This document shows positions 15,045-23,578 of a stretch of DNA of 26,774 nt, one piece after another. The stretch lies in contig UQFK01000012.1 in the NCBI GenBank assembly GCA_900540345.1, positions 1-26,774 on the forward strand, read 5' to 3'. Made by a program: the position numbers and the translations under genes. Positions within the stretch are counted from its first letter, which is position 1. Every line of letters begins with the position of its first letter. The notes beneath the pieces were generated by a model. That model was given only the letters and a program-made list of their open reading frames with translations. It had not been told where the DNA came from and made no database searches. Origin of the DNA: an uncultured Eggerthella sp. (GTDB lineage: Bacteria; Actinomycetota; Coriobacteriia; Coriobacteriales; Eggerthellaceae).

Positions 15045-17513
15045 CTATTCGCTCGTAGAAGACTGAGCAGACCCCTGAACTACGACCTTGTTCTTCGGGC
15101 TGTAGGTGGAATTGAATTCCTTTTCTTGGATAACATTTCCATTTCGATCCTTGACCGTACGAACGATCGTGATCGAACGGCCATCAGTGCCAGAGGACTC
15201 GACAAATTCTTTTCCAACAGGATAATCGGGATCTTGACGAACGATCGTACGATAGGGCTCACCTTCTTGCCACTCGCCATAGGTCGTCGTCACTTCGTAA
15301 CCCGGATCCACTCCGTACAGTGTAGCGGTTACTGAAGCATTCGTGTATGTCATCACGAGCAAAACATCTGATTCCGTATCATTTCGCCACACGAGGTCCA
15401 TATCGGGATATGCAATAGCCGCATCGCGCCCTTCAGGATAACTCGCGATATAAAGTGAATGATTGTAGCGTTTCTCGATCGGGTATCCAGCATCATAGAC
15501 CGCATTGAAGACCGTAGTTGCCACCTGACAGATACCACCCCCGATGGCATCGGAGTACTCACCACTGATAATGGCACCGGCATCCTGATAGCCCTTATCA
15601 GGAGTAGTCTCTCCGGATAACGCCAGAAACGACCAGGTTTCTCCTGCTTTACAGATCGAATCATTAAGTGCATCGGCTGCTATATGGATATTATTGTTTC
15701 TCGCTTCCACTCCCGAAGCATATTGCGTAGTAAAAGAGCTGATCTCGACCACGAGACCATAGTCGCACGCTTCTTCGAAGCTCATTGTTTCAGGGGCCTC
15801 GATCGATGAGATTTCAACAAGTGGAGCAGAGCGCTTCTCGGCAGTGGTGAAGATGGTATCGTTGAGTGATGCGATCGCCCCGCCGACCTGAGGAACCGTA
15901 CCAGTTGCATTCGTCGTAACGATGATACTTCCCTCTTGATCACTGAACTGCACCGTATAATCCGAACCACCGTAGCTGAAACCAAAACCTTGAATGATGG
16001 TTTGATTCGCACGAGAATCATCGAAGAGCGGTTTGAGCACATAATCGCCACTCTCTTCACGCACCTCGGTTACGATCCATTCTGCCAGCTGTGCACGATC
16101 AGCAAACCATTGCTTATCTTCGTACTGGAAAGTAATGCCTGATTCGATGGAATTATCGATCTCGGTCGCGCAGACTGAGGCGGCCTCTTCGTCGATTCGC
16201 ACTGACACATCCTGCATATCGATGACGAAACGAGATTCTCCTTCTGCATAGAGCAGCCCATCATTAAGCTTTTCGATGAGCCAATCCTGTGAAACCTCGT
16301 AACCGTCATGACCTTCGGTAACGTGTGCCGATCCTTCTTGCATTTCCACATTGAAATCAACCATCTTTGTACCGAGTGCAGTGATGATCTCATCACGCAG
16401 CTCGTCAAGCGAGGTCGCGTTAAAACTACATACCGGCTCGATATCAACACCTGAAAATCCAGCCTTAAGACGGTTGAAGAGCCAGCCATCGTCCCGCCCA
16501 ACCTGGTAGGCCATCTGCGCATAAGCAGCAGGGTCGAAAGTCGCGCCTAGCACCTGTGCATCGATAGTCCAGCGGTCTCGGTGCGAAAGAGTCTCTTCAT
16601 AGCTGATCTGCTCTTCGAGCGTATTTCGCTTTTCTTTGTCACTTTGCACTTGTGAAGCGACTTCTTCGCTCGCGCATAACACCACATCATTGCCATTAAT
16701 GCGTGGTTCATATTCTTGCGAGATGAGCGCAGTTGCTTCATCGATCGTCTTTCCGGAAAGATCAATATCTCCGACACTCACACCTTGGTAGATACGGTTC
16801 ATGTTCGCGATCGCATCGACACCACCCGCAAGCCCTACCACAAGCGCAAGCGCGATGATGATCGCTGCGGCTTTGCTCTTCGACCAAAGCCAAGCACAAG
16901 CAGCTCCAACATGCGAGGCAATCGAAACAAGATGAGATGACGAGGTATTCTTGCCTTTCTGAGAGTGCATAGGGTCAGTGAGCACCCCAGCTGGAATGCC
17001 GCTCTTCTCTAAAAGCTGCTCACGGCTTGCACGACGTGCAGAACTTGCCCCAGCGCGACGAGTTCTCGAACCTGATTCTTGTCCGAGATGAAGCGAACGA
17101 GAGCTATCGCTGTTTCGGGTTCTGCGTTGCGAAGCTCGCCCGTCTCTTCGGCTAGACACCGGAGCTTTACTTGCGCGTGCACCATTCTGATCAGGTCGAT
17201 TGGTGCGCGGCAAAGCGCTCGATCGATTGGTGCGACCCTGCCCTTGTGATCGTGTCTTATTCTCTCTCCCACCAGATTGCTCGCCTGTATGAGCAGAGAC
17301 CTGCATGCGTCGCGTAGCCTGCCTGCTGATACGCGATGACGCTCCTCGCTCAGCTGAAGAGCTCGCTTGAGAACGAAGGGGGGCTTTCTGCCCTGTCGCT
17401 CTCTTCTGTTGATCAGAAGATGATCTGCCCCCAGATCCACTCATGCGGGATTGACTACCTGCTTTTTTTGGAGCACGGCGCACCTCGCGCGGATCGCGAG
17501 GATCCCTAACCAT
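15045..17513 (-). CDS. VanW-family membrane protein with peptidoglycan-binding and G5 domains
   Basis: An 822-residue single-pass envelope protein. Residues 1-210 are a low-complexity cytoplasmic tail rich in Arg, Ser, Gln and Gly. One transmembrane segment follows at about 214-236 (AAAIIIALALVVGLAGG). The external part starts with IYQGVSVGDIDLSGKTIDEA, typical of PG_binding_4 repeats, and a second such region lies near residues 370-500. The VanW domain is at about 595-720 (AGETWSFLALSG, GGGICQVATTVFNAVY, RYNHSLYIASYPEGRDAAI). The last 80 residues resemble a G5 domain. VanW proteins occur in glycopeptide-resistance and wall loci; their activity is uncertain. The gene overlaps pgsA by 8 bp and is followed by ligase 2. 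The very long basic tail is unusual. Confidence 0.88.
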   Translation of the reverse strand: MVRDPRDPREVRRAPKKAGSQSRMSGSGGRSSSDQQKRATGQKAPLRSQASSSAERGASSRISRQATRRMQVSAHTGEQSGGRENKTRSQGQGRTNRSSALPRTNRPDQNGARASKAPVSSRRDGRASQRRTRNSDSSRSLHLGQESGSRTRRAGASSARRASREQLLEKSGIPAGVLTDPMHSQKGKNTSSSHLVSIASHVGAACAWLWSKSKAAAIIIALALVVGLAGGVDAIANMNRIYQGVSVGDIDLSGKTIDEATALISQEYEPRINGNDVVLCASEEVASQVQSDKEKRNTLEEQISYEETLSHRDRWTIDAQVLGATFDPAAYAQMAYQVGRDDGWLFNRLKAGFSGVDIEPVCSFNATSLDELRDEIITALGTKMVDFNVEMQEGSAHVTEGHDGYEVSQDWLIEKLNDGLLYAEGESRFVIDMQDVSVRIDEEAASVCATEIDNSIESGITFQYEDKQWFADRAQLAEWIVTEVREESGDYVLKPLFDDSRANQTIIQGFGFSYGGSDYTVQFSDQEGSIIVTTNATGTVPQVGGAIASLNDTIFTTAEKRSAPLVEISSIEAPETMSFEEACDYGLVVEISSFTTQYASGVEARNNNIHIAADALNDSICKAGETWSFLALSGETTPDKGYQDAGAIISGEYSDAIGGGICQVATTVFNAVYDAGYPIEKRYNHSLYIASYPEGRDAAIAYPDMDLVWRNDTESDVLLVMTYTNASVTATLYGVDPGYEVTTTYGEWQEGEPYRTIVRQDPDYPVGKEFVESSGTDGRSITIVRTVKDRNGNVIQEKEFNSTYSPKNKVVVQGSAQSSTSE

Positions 17514-18153
17514 GAGAATTCTCCGCTTGTGCGAGGCGCTTTGAGCGTCGAATGCCTTTAAGAGCAGTGATAATGTAATAAGACGTAGTGAATATATTCA
17601 TGACAAGACCCGCATATACAAACCAGAATCCCCAGGAATACGATCCAGAGGAGAAGCCTGGCAACCATGAAAGATCGCATATGCCAAGACCGCTGAGCAA
17701 TGGGAAGTTCAGCAAGATTCCTGCAAAACCGATATAGAGCAAGGTGGTCGCAACCTTACCTGGATAGATAACAGCCACACGCACTTGATAATGCTTCAGG
17801 ATATACCCACCGCCGAACAACAGGATCAGATCGCGAATCAGAACAAACAGGATTATCCACAAAGGCAAACGCCCAACGAAGAACAACCCTGCCACACCAG
17901 CGATCATGAGCAAACGATCAACCGCAGGATCGAGCAACTGACCAAGACGCGAGACTTGATTGGTCTTGCGAGCGATCTGACCATCGACCCAGTCGGTCGA
18001 TGCCGCGATCGCAAAGAGCAAAGTTGCTGCAAGATTGAGATCATTGAAGAGCAGCACAAGAAAGATCGGGATCATAAGCAAGCGAATGAACGAGATGAAG
18101 TTAGGAAGCGTGAAGATCTTATTCGAGACTTCATTACTCTGTTGTGCTTCCAT
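17506..18153 (-). CDS. pgsA: CDP-alcohol phosphatidyltransferase, probable phosphatidylglycerophosphate synthase
   Basis: Membrane enzyme that displaces CMP from CDP-diacylglycerol. The 215-residue product carries the family motif D-x2-D-G-x2-A-R-x8-G-x3-D-x3-D in full: D54, D57, G58, A61, R62, G71, D75 and D79. The N-terminal segment KIFTLPNFISFIRLLMIP is typical of PgsA, and about five or six hydrophobic segments follow. Glycerol-3-phosphate as acceptor is the family default; cardiolipin or inositol-phosphate synthases share the motif. I set the start at ATG 18153 with AGGGGAGG upstream. The longer frame to 18177 would begin next to the terminator hairpin. The 3' end overlaps the VanW gene by 8 bp. 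Confidence 0.9.
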   Translation of the reverse strand: MEAQQSNEVSNKIFTLPNFISFIRLLMIPIFLVLLFNDLNLAATLLFAIAASTDWVDGQIARKTNQVSRLGQLLDPAVDRLLMIAGVAGLFFVGRLPLWIILFVLIRDLILLFGGGYILKHYQVRVAVIYPGKVATTLLYIGFAGILLNFPLLSGLGICDLSWLPGFSSGSYSWGFWFVYAGLVMNIFTTSYYIITALKGIRRSKRLAQAENSHG

Positions 18154-18177
18154 TTCCCTCCCCTTATTCAAAACCAA

Positions 18178-18197
18178 ATCGGGCCCGAAGGCCCGAT
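18178..18197 (-). terminator. Rho-independent terminator of the ech operon
   Basis: Perfect 8-bp stem ATCGGGCC/GGCCCGAT. On the minus strand it has a TTCG tetraloop and is followed by the T-rich run TTGGTTTTG. It lies 30 bp after echF stops and only 24 bp before pgsA starts, so it separates ech from the envelope genes, or acts in the pgsA leader if the pgsA promoter is upstream. Confidence 0.8.
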
Positions 18198-18227
18198 CAT
18201 TCTCATACGTTCAATTCGCTCGGTAGC

Positions 18228-18701
18228 CTATGCTTCAGGCTTTTCAGAAGCTTGTTCTTGCTTTGCTTTCTCACGAGCAGCTTTCGCCTCAAGCGCAGCC
18301 TTAATTCTAGCAGCTTTTTCGGCTTCTTTTCGTGCCATCTCTGCTTTTTCCTCTTCGGTCGGCTCAGGTTTTGTGGTAACCGAAACAACCTTTTCTAAAG
18401 CAGGTTTACGGTAATCGGGCATCATGGTCAAACAATTCTGGGGGCATTCACGTACACACGTACGACATTGGATGCAATCAAAAGGATTGATGGTCCAAGA
18501 TTCTGCCTGTTTATCGACCTCAATGCAGCCAGTTGGACAGCGTTTCGCGCATATGCCACAGAGCGTGCACTCCACGATATCGTTCTCAATATGACCCTTA
18601 AGATCAGCAACAGGAGGCTTACTCTCGTAAGGATAGCGAATGGTCTCTGGTTTTTTGAAGAGAGACTTAAGCGTCATTCTTCCTAATTTGAAATAACCCA
18701 T
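18228..18701 (-). CDS. echF: Ech hydrogenase subunit F, 2[4Fe-4S] ferredoxin-like (NuoI homologue)
   Basis: Electron-entry polyferredoxin subunit of an energy-converting [NiFe] hydrogenase, taking electrons from reduced ferredoxin toward EchC. Two clusters are visible: C45, C48, C51, C55 (CTLCGICAKRCP) and C76, C79, C82, C86 (CIQCRTCVRECP), with the other cysteines C59 and C90 next to them. The N-terminus MGYFKLGRMTLKSLF is the amphipathic start typical of NuoI/EchF. After the ferredoxin domain, residues 113-157 form a charged Lys/Ala/Glu tail that I do not expect in the family and that resembles the tail of EchD. It is the last gene of the operon, 4 bp after echE, and is followed by a terminator. 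Confidence 0.92.
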   Translation of the reverse strand: MGYFKLGRMTLKSLFKKPETIRYPYESKPPVADLKGHIENDIVECTLCGICAKRCPTGCIEVDKQAESWTINPFDCIQCRTCVRECPQNCLTMMPDYRKPALEKVVSVTTKPEPTEEEKAEMARKEAEKAARIKAALEAKAAREKAKQEQASEKPEA

Positions 18702-18705
18702 TGCT

Positions 18706-19794
18706 CTACCTTTCCGTGCAGCTGATACAAGGATCGATAGTGAGTACGATCATATTGACATCAGCAAGATCGCAGCCCTTCAATGCCATGGTCATGCCAG
18801 CGATATTCTGCGTAGTTGGCGTTCTGATGCGCATGCGCTCAAGATTCTTCGTTCCGTTGCCAGAGCAGTAATAATACACTTCGCCACGCGGTTGTTCGAG
18901 GATATTACAGGCTTCACTGCCAGCAGCAGGAGCGCCTTTCACAGGAACATAGAAATCGCCCTCGGGGATCTTATCGATGAGCTCGTTGATGATGTCGATC
19001 GACTGGAGCACTTCTTCTGCACGTACTTTGACTCGACCATAGCAATCGCCTTCGCTCGAGAGAATCGAATGAAATTCTGCTAGATCGCCATAAGCACCAA
19101 ATCCGAGGCGTCTTACATCGTTATCCAAATTGCTCGCACGAGCGAACGGACCTACCATGCCATACTGGATCGCATCTTCAGGAGAGATATAACCAACACC
19201 CACCAGACGATTCTTGACCGAAGTGTCTTTCAGGAACGCATTACAGATCTGCTCATATTCACCTTTAATGCTCTCGAGTTTGTCTCTAATAGCCTGCAAC
19301 ATCGGCGCATCAATATCTTTCGTAACGCCGCCGATCAAGGTATAAGAGAGAATAACGCGACCGCCAGCGACTGCCTCGAAGATATCAAGGATTCGCTCAC
19401 GCAAGCGCCAACAATGCATGAAAAGGCTCTCGAAACCGAATGCATCGGCTGCAAGACCCATCCAGAGTAGATGTGAGTGCAAACGCGAAAGCTCATGCAT
19501 GATCGCGCGAAGATACTCAGCACGCGGCGGAATCTCAACACCCATCAAACGCTCTACAGTCTGAGCATATCCATAGCTATGGCCAAAAGCACAGATACCA
19601 CAAATGCGCTCGGCCACATAAATGAACTGATGGATATCGCGCGTTTCGACAAGCTTTTCGAGACCACGATGGATAAAACCAATCTGAGGGAGTACCTCGA
19701 CAACCGTCTCGTCCTCGACAACAAGATCGAGATGCAACGGTTCAGGCAAAACAGGATGCTGAGGGCCGAAAGGGATGATTTGTGCTTTACCCAT
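18706..19794 (-). CDS. echE: Ech hydrogenase large subunit E (NuoD homologue, [NiFe] site)
   Basis: Catalytic subunit carrying the nickel-iron site where protons are reduced or H2 oxidised. Both nickel-binding motifs are present, which separates it from complex I NuoD: RICGICAFGHS with C65 and C68, and DPCISCTER with C356 and C359. The protein has 362 residues, the usual length for group 4 enzymes. It ends three residues after the last Cys, leaving no C-terminal extension for the usual maturation endopeptidase. It starts 2 bp after echD stops with a good ribosome binding site. No hyp maturation genes are in the window, so they must be elsewhere. Confidence 0.95.
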   Translation of the reverse strand: MGKAQIIPFGPQHPVLPEPLHLDLVVEDETVVEVLPQIGFIHRGLEKLVETRDIHQFIYVAERICGICAFGHSYGYAQTVERLMGVEIPPRAEYLRAIMHELSRLHSHLLWMGLAADAFGFESLFMHCWRLRERILDIFEAVAGGRVILSYTLIGGVTKDIDAPMLQAIRDKLESIKGEYEQICNAFLKDTSVKNRLVGVGYISPEDAIQYGMVGPFARASNLDNDVRRLGFGAYGDLAEFHSILSSEGDCYGRVKVRAEEVLQSIDIINELIDKIPEGDFYVPVKGAPAAGSEACNILEQPRGEVYYYCSGNGTKNLERMRIRTPTTQNIAGMTMALKGCDLADVNMIVLTIDPCISCTER

Positions 19795-19796
19795 GA

Positions 19797-20267
19797 CTAT
19801 TCCCCTTCCTCTTTCGCTTCCTGTGCAGCTTTCGCAGCTTTTGCGGCTTTTGCAGCTTTAGCCTTTGCGATCTTTGCCGCCTTCTCACGCGCTGCAAGCT
19901 GCTCAGGTGAAACGATGGTCATCGGTGCCTCTACTCCTTCAGGGAAGCTATAGAATGCACCTTGGAAGTCGATCAGATTTCCAACGATGTTCACACCATA
20001 GAGATCATGCGCTTCATTTTCGTTCACAAATACAGCGATATACAACGGCGTGAGCGAGGGAATCTCTGTCTCACCCTTGATAACACCAGTAATGCGACGA
20101 TTGATGACTTCGTTATCCTTGACAAACGTATAGTACAACCAGATGGTGTCGTCTTCTTTTGCGAGCGCCATCATCTGTGTAAGCTGATAGCCCTGCTCCT
20201 TATACTCAGAAGCAGCGCTCACCAGATCATCTATCTCGATAGGGACAAACGTTTCGATGAATTCCAT
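19797..20267 (-). CDS. echD: Ech hydrogenase subunit D (NuoC homologue)
   Basis: Small hydrophilic subunit of the hydrogenase peripheral arm. Residues 1-120 match the NuoC-type domain, with VNENEAHDLYGVNIVGN (81-97) standing for the complex I motif of the WxEREVYDLFGI type. Residues 121-156 are almost entirely Ala, Lys and Glu (AAREKAAKIAKAKAAKAAK and on), a helical basic tail. The start is ATG 20267, with AAAGGGG upstream and echC ending 2 bp before it. A longer frame to 20372 overlaps echC and can be discarded. The tail is an oddity shared with echF and, in short form, echC. Confidence 0.88.
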   Translation of the reverse strand: MEFIETFVPIEIDDLVSAASEYKEQGYQLTQMMALAKEDDTIWLYYTFVKDNEVINRRITGVIKGETEIPSLTPLYIAVFVNENEAHDLYGVNIVGNLIDFQGAFYSFPEGVEAPMTIVSPEQLAAREKAAKIAKAKAAKAAKAAKAAQEAKEEGE

Positions 20268-20269
20268 CT

Positions 20270-20713
20270 TTAGGCCCCTTTCTTCTCTGCTTTGAGCTTC
20301 TTCGACTTCTCTTCCAGGATGGCAATACCTTCCACCACCGCATCGATGATCGCTTCGGGACGGATCGCACAACCAGGCGCGTACACATCGACCGGAATCG
20401 CCTTATCAACTCCGCCGATGATGTTGTAGCAGTCTTTGAAAATGCCTGCCGTGCATGCACAAACACCACATGCAATGACAACCTTCGGTTCGACCATCTG
20501 CTCGTATATCTCTTGCACGACGCTGATATTACGTTCATTGATGCCGCCTGTGATGAGGAAAATATCCGCATGCTTAGGGTTACCCGTATTTACAATGCCG
20601 AAACGCTCCACATCGTAGAGAGGCGTGAGCGCCGCAAGAACTTCGATATCACATCCATTGCAACTCGAGCCATCGTAATGAATGATCCAAGGAGATTTAG
20701 AAACAGAAGACAT
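20270..20713 (-). CDS. echC: Ech hydrogenase small subunit C (NuoB homologue)
   Basis: Electron-transfer small subunit holding the proximal [4Fe-4S] cluster next to the nickel site. The 147 residues include SSCNGCDIEVLAAL (C18, C21), ACGVCACTAGIF (C82, C85, C87) and YAPGCAIRPEAII (C115), matching the NuoB/EchC cluster ligands. The last motif normally reads PGCPPRPEAI; here CAIRP replaces CPPRP. The C-terminus is a short Lys-rich tail (EEKSKKLKAEKKGA). The AAGGAGG ribosome binding site is strong. It lies 9 bp after echB and 2 bp before echD. Confidence 0.94.
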   Translation of the reverse strand: MSSVSKSPWIIHYDGSSCNGCDIEVLAALTPLYDVERFGIVNTGNPKHADIFLITGGINERNISVVQEIYEQMVEPKVVIACGVCACTAGIFKDCYNIIGGVDKAIPVDVYAPGCAIRPEAIIDAVVEGIAILEEKSKKLKAEKKGA

Positions 20714-20722
20714 GTTTCCTCC

Positions 20723-21604
20723 TTACAAGAACGCAAGAACGATGATATTGATGCCGCCAAGGACCAATGTGATGATCCAAGTTGATTTCAACACCATCTG
20801 CCATTTGACGCGAGCGAAATTGTTGTCGATCCAGATCTCGAGCAAGTAGATAAGGATGAAAGCAATGATTGCGATAGCGATCGAGACTGGATTGCCCCAA
20901 ACAAAGAACATGACGATCCAGCCCATGTACAAGATATTCTCGCACCAATGCATGATCTCGATCTGAGCCAACGTCTTGCCCGACATCTCAGTAGTTACAC
21001 CTTTTACCAGTTCCTGATGTGCATGGTGTGAATATGAGAGATCAAAAGGAGATTTCCTCAATTTAATCGTAAGTATGTAGAGCATGCCAATGAAGATTCC
21101 CCATAAGCTGAAGATGATCGGAGAATCAAGGAACGGCAAGACGGAAAGATCAAAGCTTCCTGTTGCCATGAAGAAACCGACCGCGAGCAACAGCACCATC
21201 GGCTCGTACGCCATGATCTGCAACGTCTCACGATGCGCACCAGCTTCTGAGAACGGAGAGCGTGAAGCATAAGCAGCCATGACAAACATGAGCTCTGCAA
21301 GCGTGATAACAAAGATGCAGAGGAGCAGGTTGCCACCTGAGAAGAAGATACCGCCTGCAAGAAACGTAAATACAAGCGCACAAACAACATAAGTGCCGAT
21401 CGTGCCATTCACCGCAACGTTATCCTTGTCGATAAGCTTACGCACGTCGTAAAAAGGCTGGAGCAAAGGCGGCCCTACCCTTCCTTGCATGCGGGCACTA
21501 ACGATACGATCGATACCAGCGAGCAGACAACCGAGCACCGTAGCAACGATAGCAAAGATGACCGAGGCGCCAAGGGTTATAAGAATTGAGATGAATGTTT
21601 CCAT
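20723..21604 (-). CDS. echB: Ech hydrogenase membrane subunit B (NuoH homologue)
   Basis: Membrane subunit that anchors the peripheral arm and couples electron transfer to ion movement. The 293 residues contain about eight hydrophobic segments and the NuoH-type loops: GRVGPPLLQPFYDVRKLIDK (residues about 41-60), SPFSEAGAHRETLQ and SPFDLSYSHHAHQELVKG. The charged loop residues, including the Glu of FSEAG, are retained. Its ribosome binding site is a full AAAGGAGG. It starts 15 bp after echA and ends 9 bp before echC. Confidence 0.94.
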   Translation of the reverse strand: METFISILITLGASVIFAIVATVLGCLLAGIDRIVSARMQGRVGPPLLQPFYDVRKLIDKDNVAVNGTIGTYVVCALVFTFLAGGIFFSGGNLLLCIFVITLAELMFVMAAYASRSPFSEAGAHRETLQIMAYEPMVLLLAVGFFMATGSFDLSVLPFLDSPIIFSLWGIFIGMLYILTIKLRKSPFDLSYSHHAHQELVKGVTTEMSGKTLAQIEIMHWCENILYMGWIVMFFVWGNPVSIAIAIIAFILIYLLEIWIDNNFARVKWQMVLKSTWIITLVLGGINIIVLAFL

Positions 21605-21619
21605 GAGCTGCCTCCTTTC

Positions 21620-23578
21620 TTACAGCAACGCAGTAAGGTTGAGCACTGTTGCGACGATCGCCCAAATGAACGCGATAAGGATAAGGATGTAACAGATGAT
21701 GGTACCAACAGGCGTGAGCTTAGCTTCACCGAACCAATCATCCATATACCAATTACGCACTGTTGCCTCTTGAGGCTGTGAGAGCGAGTTGAGAAAAACA
21801 CGTGATTCGTTATCGACCGAGACACCCGAAAGATAGACGCTTGCCTTCTTCGCTTTCGTCTTCTTGCGTAGCACACCGAACATCATAACGACCATGAACA
21901 ATACGATGATCGTTGACAGATAGAGATTTTCATCACGGATCGGCTGAATGCTCATGCCGAGCACTGAACCGATATACGGCTCAACCAGATAATTCGAAAT
22001 GAGCGGAATGAGAGCACATGCGAGTACCGCGAGCACGACCATAACACCATCAGCAAACCACTCGCTTTTATGCACCGTGATCTCAACATTATCAGGCTCA
22101 CCTGCGATAGCGGAAAGCTTTCCGAGCCATTTAGCCCAGAACATGAATGTTGCAGCTGAGCCGAATGCAAGCATAAGAATGAGCGCGATCTGACGTGTTC
22201 CAATAAGCGTAACGAGCGTTGCCCACTTTGCAATGAGCATACCAAACGGCGCAATGAACATGATCATGATGCCCAGCATCATGAGACGCGCAAGTCGCGG
22301 CATCCGCTCGAAGAGCGTATCCATATCTTCGAGATTACGCGAGCCGATATGATGCTCTGCAGTTCCAACGCACAAGAAAAGCAAGCTCTTCGCTATCGCA
22401 TGGAAGATAACCAAGAAGATAGCCGCCCAAATAGCCTCAGCGGTACCAACACCTGCACATGCGGTGATGAGACCGAGGTTTGCGATGGTCGAATAAGCAA
22501 GGACACGCTTGGCATTGACCTGAGAGATCGCAAGAAACGAGCAGAAAAGGAAGGTAAGACCGCCCACTAAAATAACGAAGATCGATGGTCCAAAAGAGAC
22601 TGCATAAATAGGCGCACATTTGATGAGCATAAAGACGCCCGCCTTCACCATGGTTGAGGAATGCAAAAGCGCACTAGTTGGTGTCGGAGCGACCATCGCA
22701 CCAAGAAGCCACGTATGAAAAGGCATCTGCGCTGCCTTGGTCATACCTGCCAGGCTCAAGCACGTAAGCGGGAAAACAACCAGTGCTGGTGCAAGAGAGC
22801 CGATGATGATGAAATCAAGGAAATCGACCGTATTGAATTGAAGTACAAGATAGAACAATGCCGCAAGAAATGCGATACCACCGACCATGTTCATGACAAT
22901 CTGACGGAAAGCATTCGCAATCGCTTCTTCTGTACGGGTGTAGCCGATCAAAAGGAACGAGCAGACCGTGGTAATCTCCCAGCCCGCATAGAGCCAAACC
23001 AGATTATTACTGAAGATGATCGCATACATCGCAGCAAGGAATATGAACATGAGCGCAAAGAAACGAGGGCGACGATCCGCCTCATGCTTATGCTCGCGCT
23101 GGAAATCTTCCATATAGCCAATGGAATAGATGCAGATTCCTGCACCGACAAGGCCGATGATAAGCGTCATGATAAGCGAAAGAGAATCAACATAGAGCCC
23201 ACGCAAGCAGATGATATCGTGCGCGAAGCCAAATTCGAATACAAGCGTACCGATCAACTGGATTGCAGCAAGACCGAGGACCCAATATCTACGGTATTTG
23301 ATGCTGTAGAAGATGACGATTGCACCGACGATGACGCTGATCGCGATCGAGCACCAATCGACAATAGGAATCGGCGCTTCTGCCGAGCCGACCGTTCCTG
23401 TGAACATGAAGTAGGTCCCTGTGGTTCCGATGTTCATCGCCACGAACGCAATGGACGCGCCCATGATAACAATACTGGCGACCCAAACGATCACGTTCCT
23501 GACCTTATTCTGCCTAAATATCAGCAGCAAGGCGGCGACCACAAGTGGAAAGAGGATCAGAAATCCAATCATCTCCAT
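21620..23578 (-). CDS. echA: Ech hydrogenase membrane subunit A (NuoL/antiporter homologue)
   Basis: Large ion-translocating membrane subunit, homologous to NuoL and Mrp-type antiporters. The 652-residue length fits EchA. Signature segments include AMYAIIFSNNLVWLYAGWE, which carries the conserved transmembrane Glu, then KAAQMPFHTWLLGAM and PTPTSALLHSSTMVKAG. About 14-16 hydrophobic segments are visible; the C-terminus has two more helices rather than the long lateral helix of NuoL. Whether H+ or Na+ is moved cannot be read from this. It is the first gene of the ech operon. In the 159-bp upstream gap a TTGACA lies at 23722-23727 (minus strand), but its -10 is poor; a TATTAT closer to the gene lacks a -35. 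Confidence 0.94.
   Translation of the reverse strand: MEMIGFLILFPLVVAALLLIFRQNKVRNVIVWVASIVIMGASIAFVAMNIGTTGTYFMFTGTVGSAEAPIPIVDWCSIAISVIVGAIVIFYSIKYRRYWVLGLAAIQLIGTLVFEFGFAHDIICLRGLYVDSLSLIMTLIIGLVGAGICIYSIGYMEDFQREHKHEADRRPRFFALMFIFLAAMYAIIFSNNLVWLYAGWEITTVCSFLLIGYTRTEEAIANAFRQIVMNMVGGIAFLAALFYLVLQFNTVDFLDFIIIGSLAPALVVFPLTCLSLAGMTKAAQMPFHTWLLGAMVAPTPTSALLHSSTMVKAGVFMLIKCAPIYAVSFGPSIFVILVGGLTFLFCSFLAISQVNAKRVLAYSTIANLGLITACAGVGTAEAIWAAIFLVIFHAIAKSLLFLCVGTAEHHIGSRNLEDMDTLFERMPRLARLMMLGIMIMFIAPFGMLIAKWATLVTLIGTRQIALILMLAFGSAATFMFWAKWLGKLSAIAGEPDNVEITVHKSEWFADGVMVVLAVLACALIPLISNYLVEPYIGSVLGMSIQPIRDENLYLSTIIVLFMVVMMFGVLRKKTKAKKASVYLSGVSVDNESRVFLNSLSQPQEATVRNWYMDDWFGEAKLTPVGTIICYILILIAFIWAIVATVLNLTALL

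Noticed and set aside
17785..18414. Open frame of 209 codons on the plus strand across pgsA, the terminator and echF
   Set aside because: Covers two well-supported genes and a terminator on the other strand; composition is low-complexity antisense.
18706..23578. Reading the six-gene cluster as a respiratory complex I fragment
   Set aside because: EchE keeps both nickel-binding CxxC motifs, there is only one antiporter-type subunit, and gene order is exactly echA-F.
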